Shown here: piece after piece, positions 52,187 through 59,674 of the stretch
Numbering within the stretch: the first letter of the stretch is position 1
Layout of the letters: each line of letters starts with the position of its first letter
Source of the DNA: Planococcus plakortidis
GTDB taxonomy: Bacteria; Bacillota; Bacilli; Bacillales_A; Planococcaceae
NCBI RefSeq assembly: GCF_001687605.2
Contig: NZ_CP016539.2
Span: 2,386,501 to 2,450,500 of the forward strand
Direction: 5' to 3'
Length of the DNA: 64,000 bases
Translations under genes and position numbers: made by a program
Notes under the pieces: generated by a model
What the model saw: only the letters and a program-made list of their open reading frames with translations
Databases searched by the model: none
Told to the model about the DNA's origin: nothing

Positions 52187-52687
52187 GTGGACAAGAAGAT
52201 TTTGATCGTGGTATTAAGCCTGATGGCGTTTGTCGGTTTGGTCGGCGGGACGCTTATTTTTCTAAAAAGCAACCCGCCGCTCGAAGCAATCACAGTAGCT
52301 TCAGATGAAAATCAGCATTTCGTCATTGTCGGAGTTGGCAATAAGGGCTGGGGGGACATCCAATTGACGGAAGTGGCCATAAATGATTTTGAACAGTCGG
52401 TCGCCAGTAAAATCCAGATGAGCAATACTGAGCTAGGGTTCGTCATGACCGACGATTTCGAGTCTGAAGAGGCGCATCCTTACCGCTTCACCGATATCGA
52501 CGCAGCTGTCATTAAAACCGGAACTTCTCCCACTGAAACTCTGGAAAAACAGAACAACGGCACCGCTTCCGAAGACGATGAAACATACGGGCTTACGGTT
52601 GTACATGACGAAGCCATCCATGCCGTTCACATCAAATACAGCTATTTTGGCATCAGCTTGTTTGAAGAAGTGGAGATAGCTTTCTGA
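52187..52687 (+). CDS. membrane-anchored protein of unknown function
   Basis: 166 residues, GTG start behind AAAGGA. One N-terminal helix (about 5-25) anchors an extracellular beta-rich domain (FVIVGVGNKGWGDIQLTEVA..., HIKYSYFGISLFEEVEI). No family recognised. A strong terminator follows directly. Confidence 0.72.
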   Translation: MDKKILIVVLSLMAFVGLVGGTLIFLKSNPPLEAITVASDENQHFVIVGVGNKGWGDIQLTEVAINDFEQSVASKIQMSNTELGFVMTDDFESEEAHPYRFTDIDAAVIKTGTSPTETLEKQNNGTASEDDETYGLTVVHDEAIHAVHIKYSYFGISLFEEVEIAF

Positions 52688-52699
52688 TATGAAGTTAAA

Positions 52700-52738
52700 A
52701 AGAACGGCGCAGCTTATTGAAAAAGCTGCGCCGTTCTT
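52700..52738. terminator. bidirectional terminator
   Basis: Perfect 16-bp stem AAGAACGGCGCAGCTT/AAGCTGCGCCGTTCTT, 7-nt loop, between convergent genes. Confidence 0.92.
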
Positions 52739-52747
52739 ATGTATTGT

Positions 52748-52939
52748 CTAATCTTCTCTCTGCTCAATCCGCCAAACGATGAACTTGACGATCTCGGCAA
52801 CGAAAAAGGCGCCGAGCACCCACGGAATATAGACGAAGCCTGCCCCGTCAGCCAACATACCCGAGATGATAATCGCGATGATGGCACCGCCCAGGAATGA
52901 CAGGTGGTAAGCCCGGTTTTCTTTTAAGAATTCTTTCAT
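52748..52939 (-). CDS. small membrane protein of unknown function
   Basis: 63 residues with two helices (about 12-32 and 38-55) joined by a short GFVYIPW loop. The ATG at 52937-52939 follows GGGAG. It lies 26 bp after the broken Nudix gene and may share its transcript. Confidence 0.68.
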   Translation of the reverse strand: MKEFLKENRAYHLSFLGGAIIAIIISGMLADGAGFVYIPWVLGAFFVAEIVKFIVWRIEQRED

Positions 52940-52965
52940 CACAACCACTCCCGTTCAACACAAGA

Positions 52966-53427
52966 TCATTTTATAATCGGCAACTCTGTATTGTTCACCC
53001 AATCCATGATGATGCGTTCTTGGTGTGAATTGATCTTTGGCAATTCGCCAGGGCTGAAAAAACGGTGCCCGTGGCTTTCAGCGCCTTCCTGGATCAGCTC
53101 GCCTGAAAATTGCTGCGCGCGAAAAATGATTTGCACGCTAAAGACCTGGTCGCCATTTTGGTATTCGGCATAGCCTTCTTCTCCTGAATAAAGGCCGAAT
53201 ATCTGTAAGTTCACTGCTTGCAGGCCGGTTTCTTCATACGTTTCCCGGATGGCCGTCTCGAGGAATGTCTCTCCCGGTTCCATGACGCCGCCAGGAATCC
53301 CCCAGACGTCTCAGTCTTTTCGGTGCTGAAGCAAGATTTGGCCGTCCTGTTCCAGAATGATTCCGCAGCCGACCGTCATCAATAGATTCGAGCCGATCAA
53401 CTGGCGCATGTCTTTTATATAATTCAT
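52966..53427 (-). pseudogene. Nudix hydrolase gene interrupted by one TGA
   Basis: The full frame starts at ATG 53425-53427 (MNYIKDMRQLIGSNLL) behind GGAGG and would give 153 residues, but codon 39 is TGA (53311-53313), in [16 protein letters not shown]. After the stop the frame continues with the complete Nudix box (GVMEPGET... ETYEETGL, glutamate residues intact). No frame shift is needed; a single base explains the break. An ATG right after it could restart translation but would lose the substrate-binding strand. It may be a recent pseudogene, a sequence error or read-through. Confidence 0.85.
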
Positions 53428-53605
53428 AGAAACCTCCCCAATACATGTATCGTAAAACCTTAAATCGTCCCCTGGCTTGCTATTCTTTTTGGTCTTTATA
53501 ATATACCAAAAAAATCCAACTACGAAATATAAAAATAAAGAAGAATTTAGATTCTCCTCTTTCGTCTTTCATAATCGATTTTTCACTAAGCCCTTGCATT
53601 TGATA

Positions 53606-54223
53606 TTACGGTATAATCTGCCCTTTCGGCAGCAAGATACGGTCCAAAGTTTTCCCCGTCACAGGCATAATGGCGTTCAAGATGAGCCCGCCGAAACAGA
53701 CAGTCAACACTGTCCCGATGCCGATTGGTCCACCGAAAAAAATGGCCAGGACCAGGAACATCAAATAGATGGCGGTTCTGGAGAAGAACAGATTGGTCTT
53801 CGCCAGTTCTTTTACGAGAAGCGTCAGACGGTCCACTGGAATCGGCGCGAAATTCGTGTGGAGATAAATTGCTGTGCCCACGCCTACTGCGAAGAGACCC
53901 GCTGTAAAGTAGAAAATCTGGCTGGTGATATCAACAGGTGCAATCGCTGTGCTCAATGTATGAAGCCAGAAGTCGATGCCAATCCCGACAATGACGGCGG
54001 TCATGATGCCGAGGAGTTCCGGTTTCTGCCGGCCGAGCATGGCGTTGCCGGCGATCATGATGGCAGCGATGATGATTTCCCAGCTTCCGACCGTCAAGCC
54101 GACATTAAAGCTGAGCCCGACCAATAATGCGTCGAATGGCGAAGTGCCAAGATCTGATAGTATCGTCAGCGCAATGCCAAATGACAGCAATAGCAGCCCC
54201 ATCACATAAAAGAAATATTTCAT
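53606..54223 (-). CDS. YczE/YyaS/YitT-family membrane protein
   Basis: 205 residues with five to six hydrophobic helices and the family motifs DLGTSPFDALLVGLS near 25, VGSWEIIIA near 48, NFAPIPVDRLTLLV near 125 and FGGPIGIGTVLTVCFGG near 165. Function is unknown in general; some members are linked to peptide antibiotic export or transport. The ATG at 54221-54223 has GGGGGAGGG before it. It is divergent from the MarR gene and shares its operator region. Confidence 0.85.
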   Translation of the reverse strand: MKYFFYVMGLLLLSFGIALTILSDLGTSPFDALLVGLSFNVGLTVGSWEIIIAAIMIAGNAMLGRQKPELLGIMTAVIVGIGIDFWLHTLSTAIAPVDITSQIFYFTAGLFAVGVGTAIYLHTNFAPIPVDRLTLLVKELAKTNLFFSRTAIYLMFLVLAIFFGGPIGIGTVLTVCFGGLILNAIMPVTGKTLDRILLPKGQIIP

Positions 54224-54286
54224 TTTTTCCCTCCCCCTTCTTGCATTGTCCGAATGGTTCTTGTACACTCAATATAATTCATTATT

Positions 54287-54300
54287 GTTGCATTTGCAAC
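54287..54300. promoter_or_regulatory. candidate MarR operator
   Basis: GTTGCATTTGCAAC, a perfect 6-bp inverted repeat around TT, lies in the 97-bp gap between the divergent YczE-like gene and the MarR gene, 21 bp before the latter. Its size and form fit MarR sites. Confidence 0.55.
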
Positions 54301-54320
54301 ATAAATTAAGGAGTTCCATT

Positions 54321-54773
54321 ATGGCAGAAATCCTGCGCGAAATCGGCATGATTGCCCGTGCCCTTGATTCCATCAGCAATATCGAATTCAAAGAGCTCGA
54401 GCTGACGAAAGGGCAATATCTTTACCTCGTCCGCATCTGCGAAAACCCGGGCATCATTCAGGAGCAATTGCTCGACCTCATCAAAGTCGACCGCTCCACC
54501 GCGACGCGTGCACTCCAAAAATTGGAGAGCAACGGCTTTATTGAAAAACATAGTGACCCGGACAATAAAAAAATCAAAAAGATCCATCCGACCGAAAAAG
54601 CTCGCCAGGCCTACCCGTTCATCATCAGGGAAAATGAGCATTCCAATGCGGTCGCACTCGATGGCTTCACGGAAGAAGAAGCGGCGGAGGTCGAACGCTA
54701 TTTGCGCCGCATCCGAAAGAATATCGAAGTCGATTTCGAATCGGTCAAAAAAGGCCAGAAGCGCGATTATTAA
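54321..54773 (+). CDS. MarR-family transcriptional regulator
   Basis: 150 residues. The winged helix includes TKGQYLYLVRICENPGIIQEQL (residues 30-52), recognition helix DRSTATRALQKLE near 61 and wing DPDNKKIKKIHPTEKA near 84. N- and C-terminal helices form the dimer. The ATG at 54321 follows TAAGGAG. It likely represses itself, the following paiA/paiB genes and perhaps the divergent membrane gene through the palindrome at 54287. Confidence 0.92.
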   Translation: MAEILREIGMIARALDSISNIEFKELELTKGQYLYLVRICENPGIIQEQLLDLIKVDRSTATRALQKLESNGFIEKHSDPDNKKIKKIHPTEKARQAYPFIIRENEHSNAVALDGFTEEEAAEVERYLRRIRKNIEVDFESVKKGQKRDY

Positions 54774-54795
54774 CGAGCAAAAGGAGCGAATTTTC

Positions 54796-55308
54796 ATGGC
54801 AAGCCTACGAAAATGCACAGCAAGTGATCTTCAAGAACTGCAAGACATCAGCATCCTCACCTATAAGGAGACTTTCGACGAGCACAATAGCGAAGAAAAC
54901 ATGAACGCCTATTTGGAAGCGGCTTATAATTTACCGAAGCTCGAGAAAGAACTCGCCACTCCCGCTTCCCATTTCTATTTTGCGATGGTTGACGGTGAAG
55001 TGGCAGGGTATTTGAAGATCAACACAGGGAATACGCAAACGGAACCGATGGGCGATACGGCGCTTGAAGTCGAACGCATCTACGTCAAGAAGAAATTCCA
55101 GAAAAACGGTGCCGGGAAAGTGCTGATGAACCAGGCGTTCGAGATGGCACAGAAGCTCGGCAAGCAGAAAATCTGGCTTGGCGTCTGGGAACATAACGAC
55201 AACGCCCGCGCCTTCTATGCGAAAAAAGGCTTTGTCGAAACCGGCAGCCATTCGTTTTTCATGGGCGATGATGAGCAGACGGATTTGATTTTGACGAAGA
55301 CACTTTAA
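54796..55308 (+). CDS. paiA: GNAT acetyltransferase, PaiA-like (polyamine/diamine acetyltransferase)
   Basis: 170 residues. Acetyl-CoA loop VERIYVKKKFQKNGAGKVLM near 88-107, WLGVWEHNDNARAFYAKKGF near 130-149; the pairing with a paiB gene downstream identifies it as PaiA, known in Bacillus to N-acetylate spermidine/spermine and affect sporulation and stress genes. AAGGAGCG precedes the ATG at 54796. It follows the MarR gene by 22 bp. Confidence 0.88.
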   Translation: MASLRKCTASDLQELQDISILTYKETFDEHNSEENMNAYLEAAYNLPKLEKELATPASHFYFAMVDGEVAGYLKINTGNTQTEPMGDTALEVERIYVKKKFQKNGAGKVLMNQAFEMAQKLGKQKIWLGVWEHNDNARAFYAKKGFVETGSHSFFMGDDEQTDLILTKTL

Positions 55309-55326
55309 TTGGAAAGGCGGTCTACC

Positions 55327-55941
55327 ATGTATATTCCGAAATACTATAAAGTGAATGACCCCGAAGAGATTCGCGAATTTATCCAGGCAAATGCGTTCGG
55401 CACCTTGATTACGACAAGAAAAGGGCGGCCGATCGCGACTCATCTCCCCTTGCAGTTGAAAAAGGAGGGCGAGGATTATTTTCTGACCGGCCATTTCGCC
55501 TATGGCAATCCGCAATGGCGAACGATTGAAGAGATGAACGAGATTCTCGTGACCTTCCAAGGCCCACATGCTTATATCTCGTAGTCCTGGTACGAGCAGA
55601 AAAACGTGCCGACCTGGAATTACCAATCAGCGCATGTCTACGGGACGGGGCGTTTGTTATCGGAAGACGAACTGCGGGCTGATTTAGTGACGCTGCTAGA
55701 AACTTACGAACAGTATCGCGACGAGCCGGTCCTATGGGACACTTTGCCGAAAGACATGCTAGAGCAGGAAATCAAAGGCATTATCGGCTTCCAGTTGAAG
55801 ATCACCGAAATCCAGGCAGCTTACAAGTTAAGCCAAAACCGCACAGCGAAAGACTACCAAAACGTCATTGACGGATTGCGCCAAGAAGACCATCCTGTTT
55901 CACACGAAGTCGCGGACGTCATGGATAAGAGACGCCCGTAA
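55327..55941 (+). pseudogene. paiB: paiB-like FMN-binding regulator gene interrupted by one TAG
   Basis: The frame begins ATG 55327 (MYIPKYYKVNDPEEIREF) after GGAAAGGCGG and would give 204 residues, the normal PaiB size. TAG at 55582-55584 breaks it in GPHAYIS*SWYEQKN, a conserved part of the family; the frame then continues correctly (VPTWNYQSAHVYGTG... ) to 55941. A single TCG-to-TAG change would explain it. PaiB is thought to bind a flavin and repress protease and sporulation genes. Recent pseudogene, sequence error or rare read-through are all possible. Confidence 0.88.
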
Positions 55942-55959
55942 CCGGCGAACCCTTTTTGC

Positions 55960-55988
55960 TTGAAGTCCAGAACCGTTTCTTATATAAC
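55960..55988 (+). promoter_or_regulatory. sigma-A-like promoter of the guanidine riboswitch unit
   Basis: TTGAAG (55960-55965), 17-bp spacer, TATAAC (55983-55988); the riboswitch begins about 25 bp later. Confidence 0.65.
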
Positions 55989-56010
55989 TAGGGTAATTGA
56001 ATGATTAAAA

Positions 56011-56137
56011 AAGGTTTTCTAGGGTTCCGCAGCATAGCTGGCCTGGTCCGAGAGAAAACACACAGTACCTGCTGTGACACGGAGGGACAAAAGCCTGGGA
56101 GAAACTGTTTTTACAGTTCTCCCGGGCTTTTTATTTT
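56011..56137 (+). ncRNA. guanidine-I (ykkC) riboswitch with terminator
   Basis: The conserved blocks are all present: TTCTAGGGTTCCGC (from about 56017), CTGGTCCGAGAGAAAAC (56043-56059), ACACGGAGGGACAAAAGCC (56077-56094). The last block leads into the terminator stem AAAGCCTGGGAGAA.../...TTCTCCCGGGCTTT followed by TTATTTT (to 56137). Guanidine binding should prevent termination and switch on the SMR genes at 56.5-57.1 kb, which fits the known guanidine export role. Confidence 0.93.
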
Positions 56138-56490
56138 AAAAGTATTTTATGAAATGACAAGTTAGGCAGCAAGATGTTTCACCAAGCCGCTGTGAACACC
56201 TTACTTAGCTTCACATTACTCTCAATCTTATTACTTTTATTCTTATGCATTCTATTAATCTGGATGAAAAGCGGAAGGTGGCGACTAATGAATAAGCGAG
56301 AGGAACTTGAGCTTGTTCATTTGCGACGCATCTGCCATGCAGATGTGGGAGCAGCTGCGTTTCGAACTGTTCCATCGGCGAACAAGAAGCGGCTCAAGCC
56401 ATGCCCGCGGAAAGCGTCCACCTGCAGCGATTTCATTAGCTGATTTGCTTTTTAGTTTTTCACTTTATTTATCACATAGGAGGAATTCCA
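56138..56490. other. 350-bp gap between riboswitch and SMR genes
   Basis: Contains the dispersed repeat copy C (56263-56437) and, before the ATG at 56491, the ribosome site AGGAGGAATTCC. An 89-codon reading frame across the gap has no ribosome site and crosses the repeat, so I do not count it. Confidence 0.6.
56263..56437. repeat. dispersed structured repeat, copy C
   Basis: Ends inverted: GATGAAA (56263-56269) with TTTCATT (56431-56437) and GGTGG (56277-56281) with CCACC (56418-56422). The right-hand part GGCTCAAGCCATGCCCGCGG and the following bases equal copy A at 48.4 kb; the middle has diverged. Confidence 0.85.
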
Positions 56491-56832
56491 ATGAATCTAC
56501 AATGGGGAAAAGTATTGATCGCGGCATTGTTTGAAGTGGCGTGGGTGATCGGATTAAAGCATGCGGATTCAGTCAGCGAATGGCTGATAACGGTCGTCGC
56601 GATCGCGGTCAGCTTCACCTTACTCATCGATGCCGGAAACAAATTGCCAGTCGGCACTGTTTACGCGGTGTTTGTCGGGCTCGGCACAGCCGGGACGGTC
56701 TTGTCGGAAATCGTGTTCTTCAATGAACCCATCAATGCCGCAAAGCTGATACTCGTCGGGATTCTGCTGCTCGGCGTCATCGGCTTGAAACTCGTGACAC
56801 CGGATGCTAAACCTGAAAGGAGTGAAGCGTGA
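56491..56832 (+). CDS. SMR-family guanidinium exporter subunit
   Basis: 113 residues, four membrane helices. The conserved Glu is in [15 protein letters not shown] near residue 15, and G-T-x-Y-A-V-F-V-G-L-G near 55 is the SMR core. With the riboswitch upstream it belongs to the Gdx/YkkC group that exports guanidinium in exchange for protons. It overlaps the partner gene by one base (TGATG), as in paired SMR systems. Confidence 0.92.
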   Translation: MNLQWGKVLIAALFEVAWVIGLKHADSVSEWLITVVAIAVSFTLLIDAGNKLPVGTVYAVFVGLGTAGTVLSEIVFFNEPINAAKLILVGILLLGVIGLKLVTPDAKPERSEA

Positions 56833-57146
56833 TGGCGTGGATTTCATTGATACTGGCAGGGATTTTCGAAATGGTCGGCGTGGCAATGATCAATAAATGG
56901 CATCACGACCGCAAATGGCAATCACTCGCCATGCTCATCGGCGGCTTTGTCGCGAGCTTCTTATTCTTATCACTTGCGATGGAAACACTCCCGATGGGAA
57001 CGGCGTACGCGATCTGGACCGGCATCGGGGCGTCGGGTGGCGCGATCATCGGCATGCTGTTCTATAACGAATCGAAAGACTGGCGGCGCATCCTCTTTAT
57101 TGCGATGGTGCTTGGCTCTGCCGTCGGGTTGAAGCTCGTTTCTTAA
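56832..57146 (+). CDS. SMR-family exporter, partner subunit
   Basis: 104 residues with four helices. The essential Glu lies in AGIFEMVGVAMINKWHHD near 13; LPMGTAYAIWTGIGASG near 54-70 is the family core. The ATG at 56832 (one codon after an in-frame GTG) uses GGAGTGAAG. The pair should form a heterodimer like YkkC/YkkD; whether only guanidinium or also drugs are exported is open. Confidence 0.92.
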   Translation: MAWISLILAGIFEMVGVAMINKWHHDRKWQSLAMLIGGFVASFLFLSLAMETLPMGTAYAIWTGIGASGGAIIGMLFYNESKDWRRILFIAMVLGSAVGLKLVS

Positions 57147-57266
57147 TTAACAATGGCTAAACTCCCCCACTTCCGCTAGTATGGGAAGTAGAGATCATTG
57201 GCAGAAACATCCTTTTCTGCCAATACACCAAGACTTTCATCATCTATTCAAAGGGAGTGGGATGGA

Positions 57267-58163
57267 ATGGATTTCAAGAATGTCACGGTCGCAGGAAGCG
57301 GTGTGTTGGGGAGCCAAATCGCTTTCCAAGCTGCGTATCACGGATTTGATGTCGCAGTATACGATATCACGGAGGAAGCTTTAACTCGTGCAAAAGAACG
57401 TTTCGAGGTGCTGAAGAAGCATTTCAAGAAGGATTTGAAAGCGACAGATGAACAACTGGATGCGGCATACGGCCGTTTGTCGTTCCATACCGATTTAGGC
57501 GAAGCAGTAGAGAATGCCGATTTGATGATCGAAGCAGTGCCTGAAGTGCTCGACATCAAAAAGGAATTTTATACAGACTTGGCAAAAGTGGCACCGGAAC
57601 AGACCGTCTTTGCGACGAATACGTCGACGATGCTGCCGAGCACGTTCGCGGAATATACGGGACGCCCCGAGAAATTCCTGGCGCTCCATTTCGCCAACGA
57701 CATCTGGCGCAGCAATACCGCAGAGATCATGGGACATGGCGGCACGGACGAATCCGTCTTTAACGACGTCGTCGAGTTTTCCAAAGCGATCGGCATGGTC
57801 GCGCTGCCGCTCCACAAAGAACAGCCGGGCTATATTTTAAACACTTTGCTTGTGCCGTTCTTGAATTCGGCGCAGTATTTAGTCGTCAACGGCATTTCGG
57901 ATCCGCATACGGTCGATAAGACCTGGATGATCGCAACCGGCGCACCGCGAGGGCCATTCGCAATTTTGGATGTCATCGGCATCAACACCCCGTATCACTT
58001 GTCTGTCGCCAAAGCCAATGCCGGCGACGCGGAAGCGGCGAAAGTCGCGGACTATCTGAAAACGGAATTCCTCGACAAAGGCCGCATGGGCATCCAGAAC
58101 GGCAAGGGCTTCTATGATTACCCGAACCCGCGTTATATGGATCCGGATTTCTTGAAGGAATGA
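57267..58163 (+). CDS. 3-hydroxyacyl-CoA dehydrogenase
   Basis: 298 residues. Rossmann fold GSGVLGSQIAFQAAYHGFDV at 9-28; NTSTM near 120 and the catalytic His in FLALHFANDIW near 142 with its Glu partner; dimer domain with PGYILNTLLVPFLNSA near 195. The length is normal for the single-domain NAD-dependent enzyme of beta-oxidation or butanoate metabolism, though no acyl-CoA gene is adjacent. The ATG at 57267 follows AAAGGGAGTGG. Strong terminator downstream. Confidence 0.88.
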   Translation: MDFKNVTVAGSGVLGSQIAFQAAYHGFDVAVYDITEEALTRAKERFEVLKKHFKKDLKATDEQLDAAYGRLSFHTDLGEAVENADLMIEAVPEVLDIKKEFYTDLAKVAPEQTVFATNTSTMLPSTFAEYTGRPEKFLALHFANDIWRSNTAEIMGHGGTDESVFNDVVEFSKAIGMVALPLHKEQPGYILNTLLVPFLNSAQYLVVNGISDPHTVDKTWMIATGAPRGPFAILDVIGINTPYHLSVAKANAGDAEAAKVADYLKTEFLDKGRMGIQNGKGFYDYPNPRYMDPDFLKE

Positions 58164-58170
58164 CATAGCA

Positions 58171-58217
58171 AAACCCGCAACCCCATGTGTGATCCACACG
58201 TGGGGTTGCGGGTTTCT
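58171..58217. terminator. bidirectional terminator
   Basis: Perfect 15-bp stem AAACCCGCAACCCCA/TGGGGTTGCGGGTTT between convergent genes. Confidence 0.93.
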
Positions 58218-58283
58218 TCAGTTTCTGGCGGTTATGACCGATAAGCTTATGCCTAGAGGTGTCGTTTCCGCCACATGCAAACA

Positions 58284-58535
58284 CTATTGGCCGTGAGCTT
58301 GCTGCTCGGCATATAGGACGATTCCTTCATTTTCAAGAATGTCATGAAATTCTTCGATTTCCGTTTCGTGCGTCTGCACTTCTTCCTGGGTTTCAATCGC
58401 ATTTAGGATATCCGCATTTTCCGCTAAGACATGGATATTATTTTTGGCATACCCATGCGATTTCATCCCTTCCACTTTCGCTTCAAGTTCCTGTTCAGTA
58501 TAAGCTACTTCAAACACATGGTTTGTCGATTTCAT
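58284..58535 (-). CDS. general stress protein 17M-like (YflT) domain protein
   Basis: 83 residues; the start MKSTNHVFEVAYTEQELEAKVEGMK and HGYAKNNIHVLAENADI match the short alpha/beta YflT module found in Bacillus heat- or SigB-induced stress proteins. The C-terminal half is a Glu/His-rich tail. The ATG follows ACTGGAGGCTG. Function unknown. Confidence 0.78.
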   Translation of the reverse strand: MKSTNHVFEVAYTEQELEAKVEGMKSHGYAKNNIHVLAENADILNAIETQEEVQTHETEIEEFHDILENEGIVLYAEQQAHGQ

Positions 58536-58592
58536 ACTAACCAGCCTCCAGTGAATTGTCTTGCTCCATGTTTACCCGTTTATCGAAAAAGC

Positions 58593-58626
58593 TAAAACAA
58601 GAACCACCCTTAAAGTGGTTCTTGCA
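58593..58626 (-). terminator. terminator of the sucrose operon
   Basis: AAGAACCAC/GTGGTTCTT stem around TTTAAGG, minus-strand TTGTTTTAGC, about 50 bp after the fructokinase stop. Confidence 0.8.
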
Positions 58627-58676
58627 AGACGAAATATTGGGCAGTCAAATCAATACCCTACTCTTCCCTCAATGAT

Positions 58677-59642
58677 TTATTTCATCAATTCCAGCACCTC
58701 ATCTTTCGTTGGCAGCGAAGAAATCGCCCCTTTTCCAGTCGTGGCCAGCGCCCCGCTGGCGTTCGCGAAAGCGAGAATCTCTCCGTGATGGTCTTTCAGC
58801 AACGCCTCCACATTGTCCTGTCCTGCCCCCAACTTCAATAATTGGTGCAGGAAAGCGCCGGTGAAGGCATCGCCCGCCCCTGTCGTGTCTTCGACTTTCA
58901 CCGAATACCCCGCGGACGTGTATGTTTCATTTTGCAAATGAAGATCCGCACCCTTCGCGCCTTTTGTCAACACCACCGCTAATACATCGCCCGTGAACAA
59001 AGAGGCGATGGCGACCGACTCGTCCGCGATGCCGGTGATGAACTCCAGCTCGTCATCGGCGACTTTAAGGATGTGGGCTGTCGGGATGAATTCCTGGATG
59101 GTCTCGCGGCATTGCTTCGGATTGTCCCAAAGCGGCAGGCGGACATTGGGGTCGAAGCTGATGATCGCGCCATTCGTTTTGGCAGCCATGATCGCTTTCA
59201 CATGGGCTTTTTTCATCGGGCTGTCGACGAGATCGACCGAGCCGAAATGCAGCACATCGCCTGGCCCGAACCAGCTGTCATCCACTTCGGAAGCTTCCAG
59301 AAGCAAATCCGCAGAAGGGTTCCGGTAAAACGAAAAGTCCCGTTCCCCGTCGCCGCGCAACGAAACGAACGCAAGCCCGGTGTTCGCTTGTTTGGTGCGG
59401 GCGATCTTGTCGGTTTTCACCCCCACTTCAGCAAGCCGTTCCAGCAGGAAATCCCCAAACGCATCCTTTCCCACTTTGGTGATTAGTGAAGACGTCCCGC
59501 CAAACTTGGCTACGGCCGCCGCTACATTGGCAGGCGCGCCGCCCGGCACCCGTGTAAATGACTCCACATCTTTCAGCGCGATCCCTTTTTGGTGCGGGAT
59601 AAAATCGACCAGTATTTCACCGATCGAGAACAATTTGCCCAT
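58677..59642 (-). CDS. scrK: fructokinase, PfkB family
   Basis: 321 residues. GGAPANVAAAVAKFGG near residue 33 is the first PfkB signature; DTTGAGDAFTGAFLHQLL near 250, with the catalytic Asp, is the second; the length is normal. It phosphorylates fructose released by the preceding sucrose-6-phosphate hydrolase. GGAGAGGTGCTGA precedes the ATG. It is the second gene of a two-gene sucrose operon. Confidence 0.92.
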   Translation of the reverse strand: MGKLFSIGEILVDFIPHQKGIALKDVESFTRVPGGAPANVAAAVAKFGGTSSLITKVGKDAFGDFLLERLAEVGVKTDKIARTKQANTGLAFVSLRGDGERDFSFYRNPSADLLLEASEVDDSWFGPGDVLHFGSVDLVDSPMKKAHVKAIMAAKTNGAIISFDPNVRLPLWDNPKQCRETIQEFIPTAHILKVADDELEFITGIADESVAIASLFTGDVLAVVLTKGAKGADLHLQNETYTSAGYSVKVEDTTGAGDAFTGAFLHQLLKLGAGQDNVEALLKDHHGEILAFANASGALATTGKGAISSLPTKDEVLELMK

Positions 59643-59674
59643 TCAGCACCTCTCCTTTTCCGAACCTGCATTTA

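Noticed and set aside
51856-52293. 145-codon minus-strand frame
   Set aside because: It lies opposite two plus-strand genes with good ribosome sites and has none itself.
56174-56443. 89-codon frame with a hydrophobic start between the guanidine riboswitch and the SMR genes
   Set aside because: No ribosome site at its ATG and its second half runs through the dispersed repeat; the hydrophobic part comes from an AT-rich stretch.
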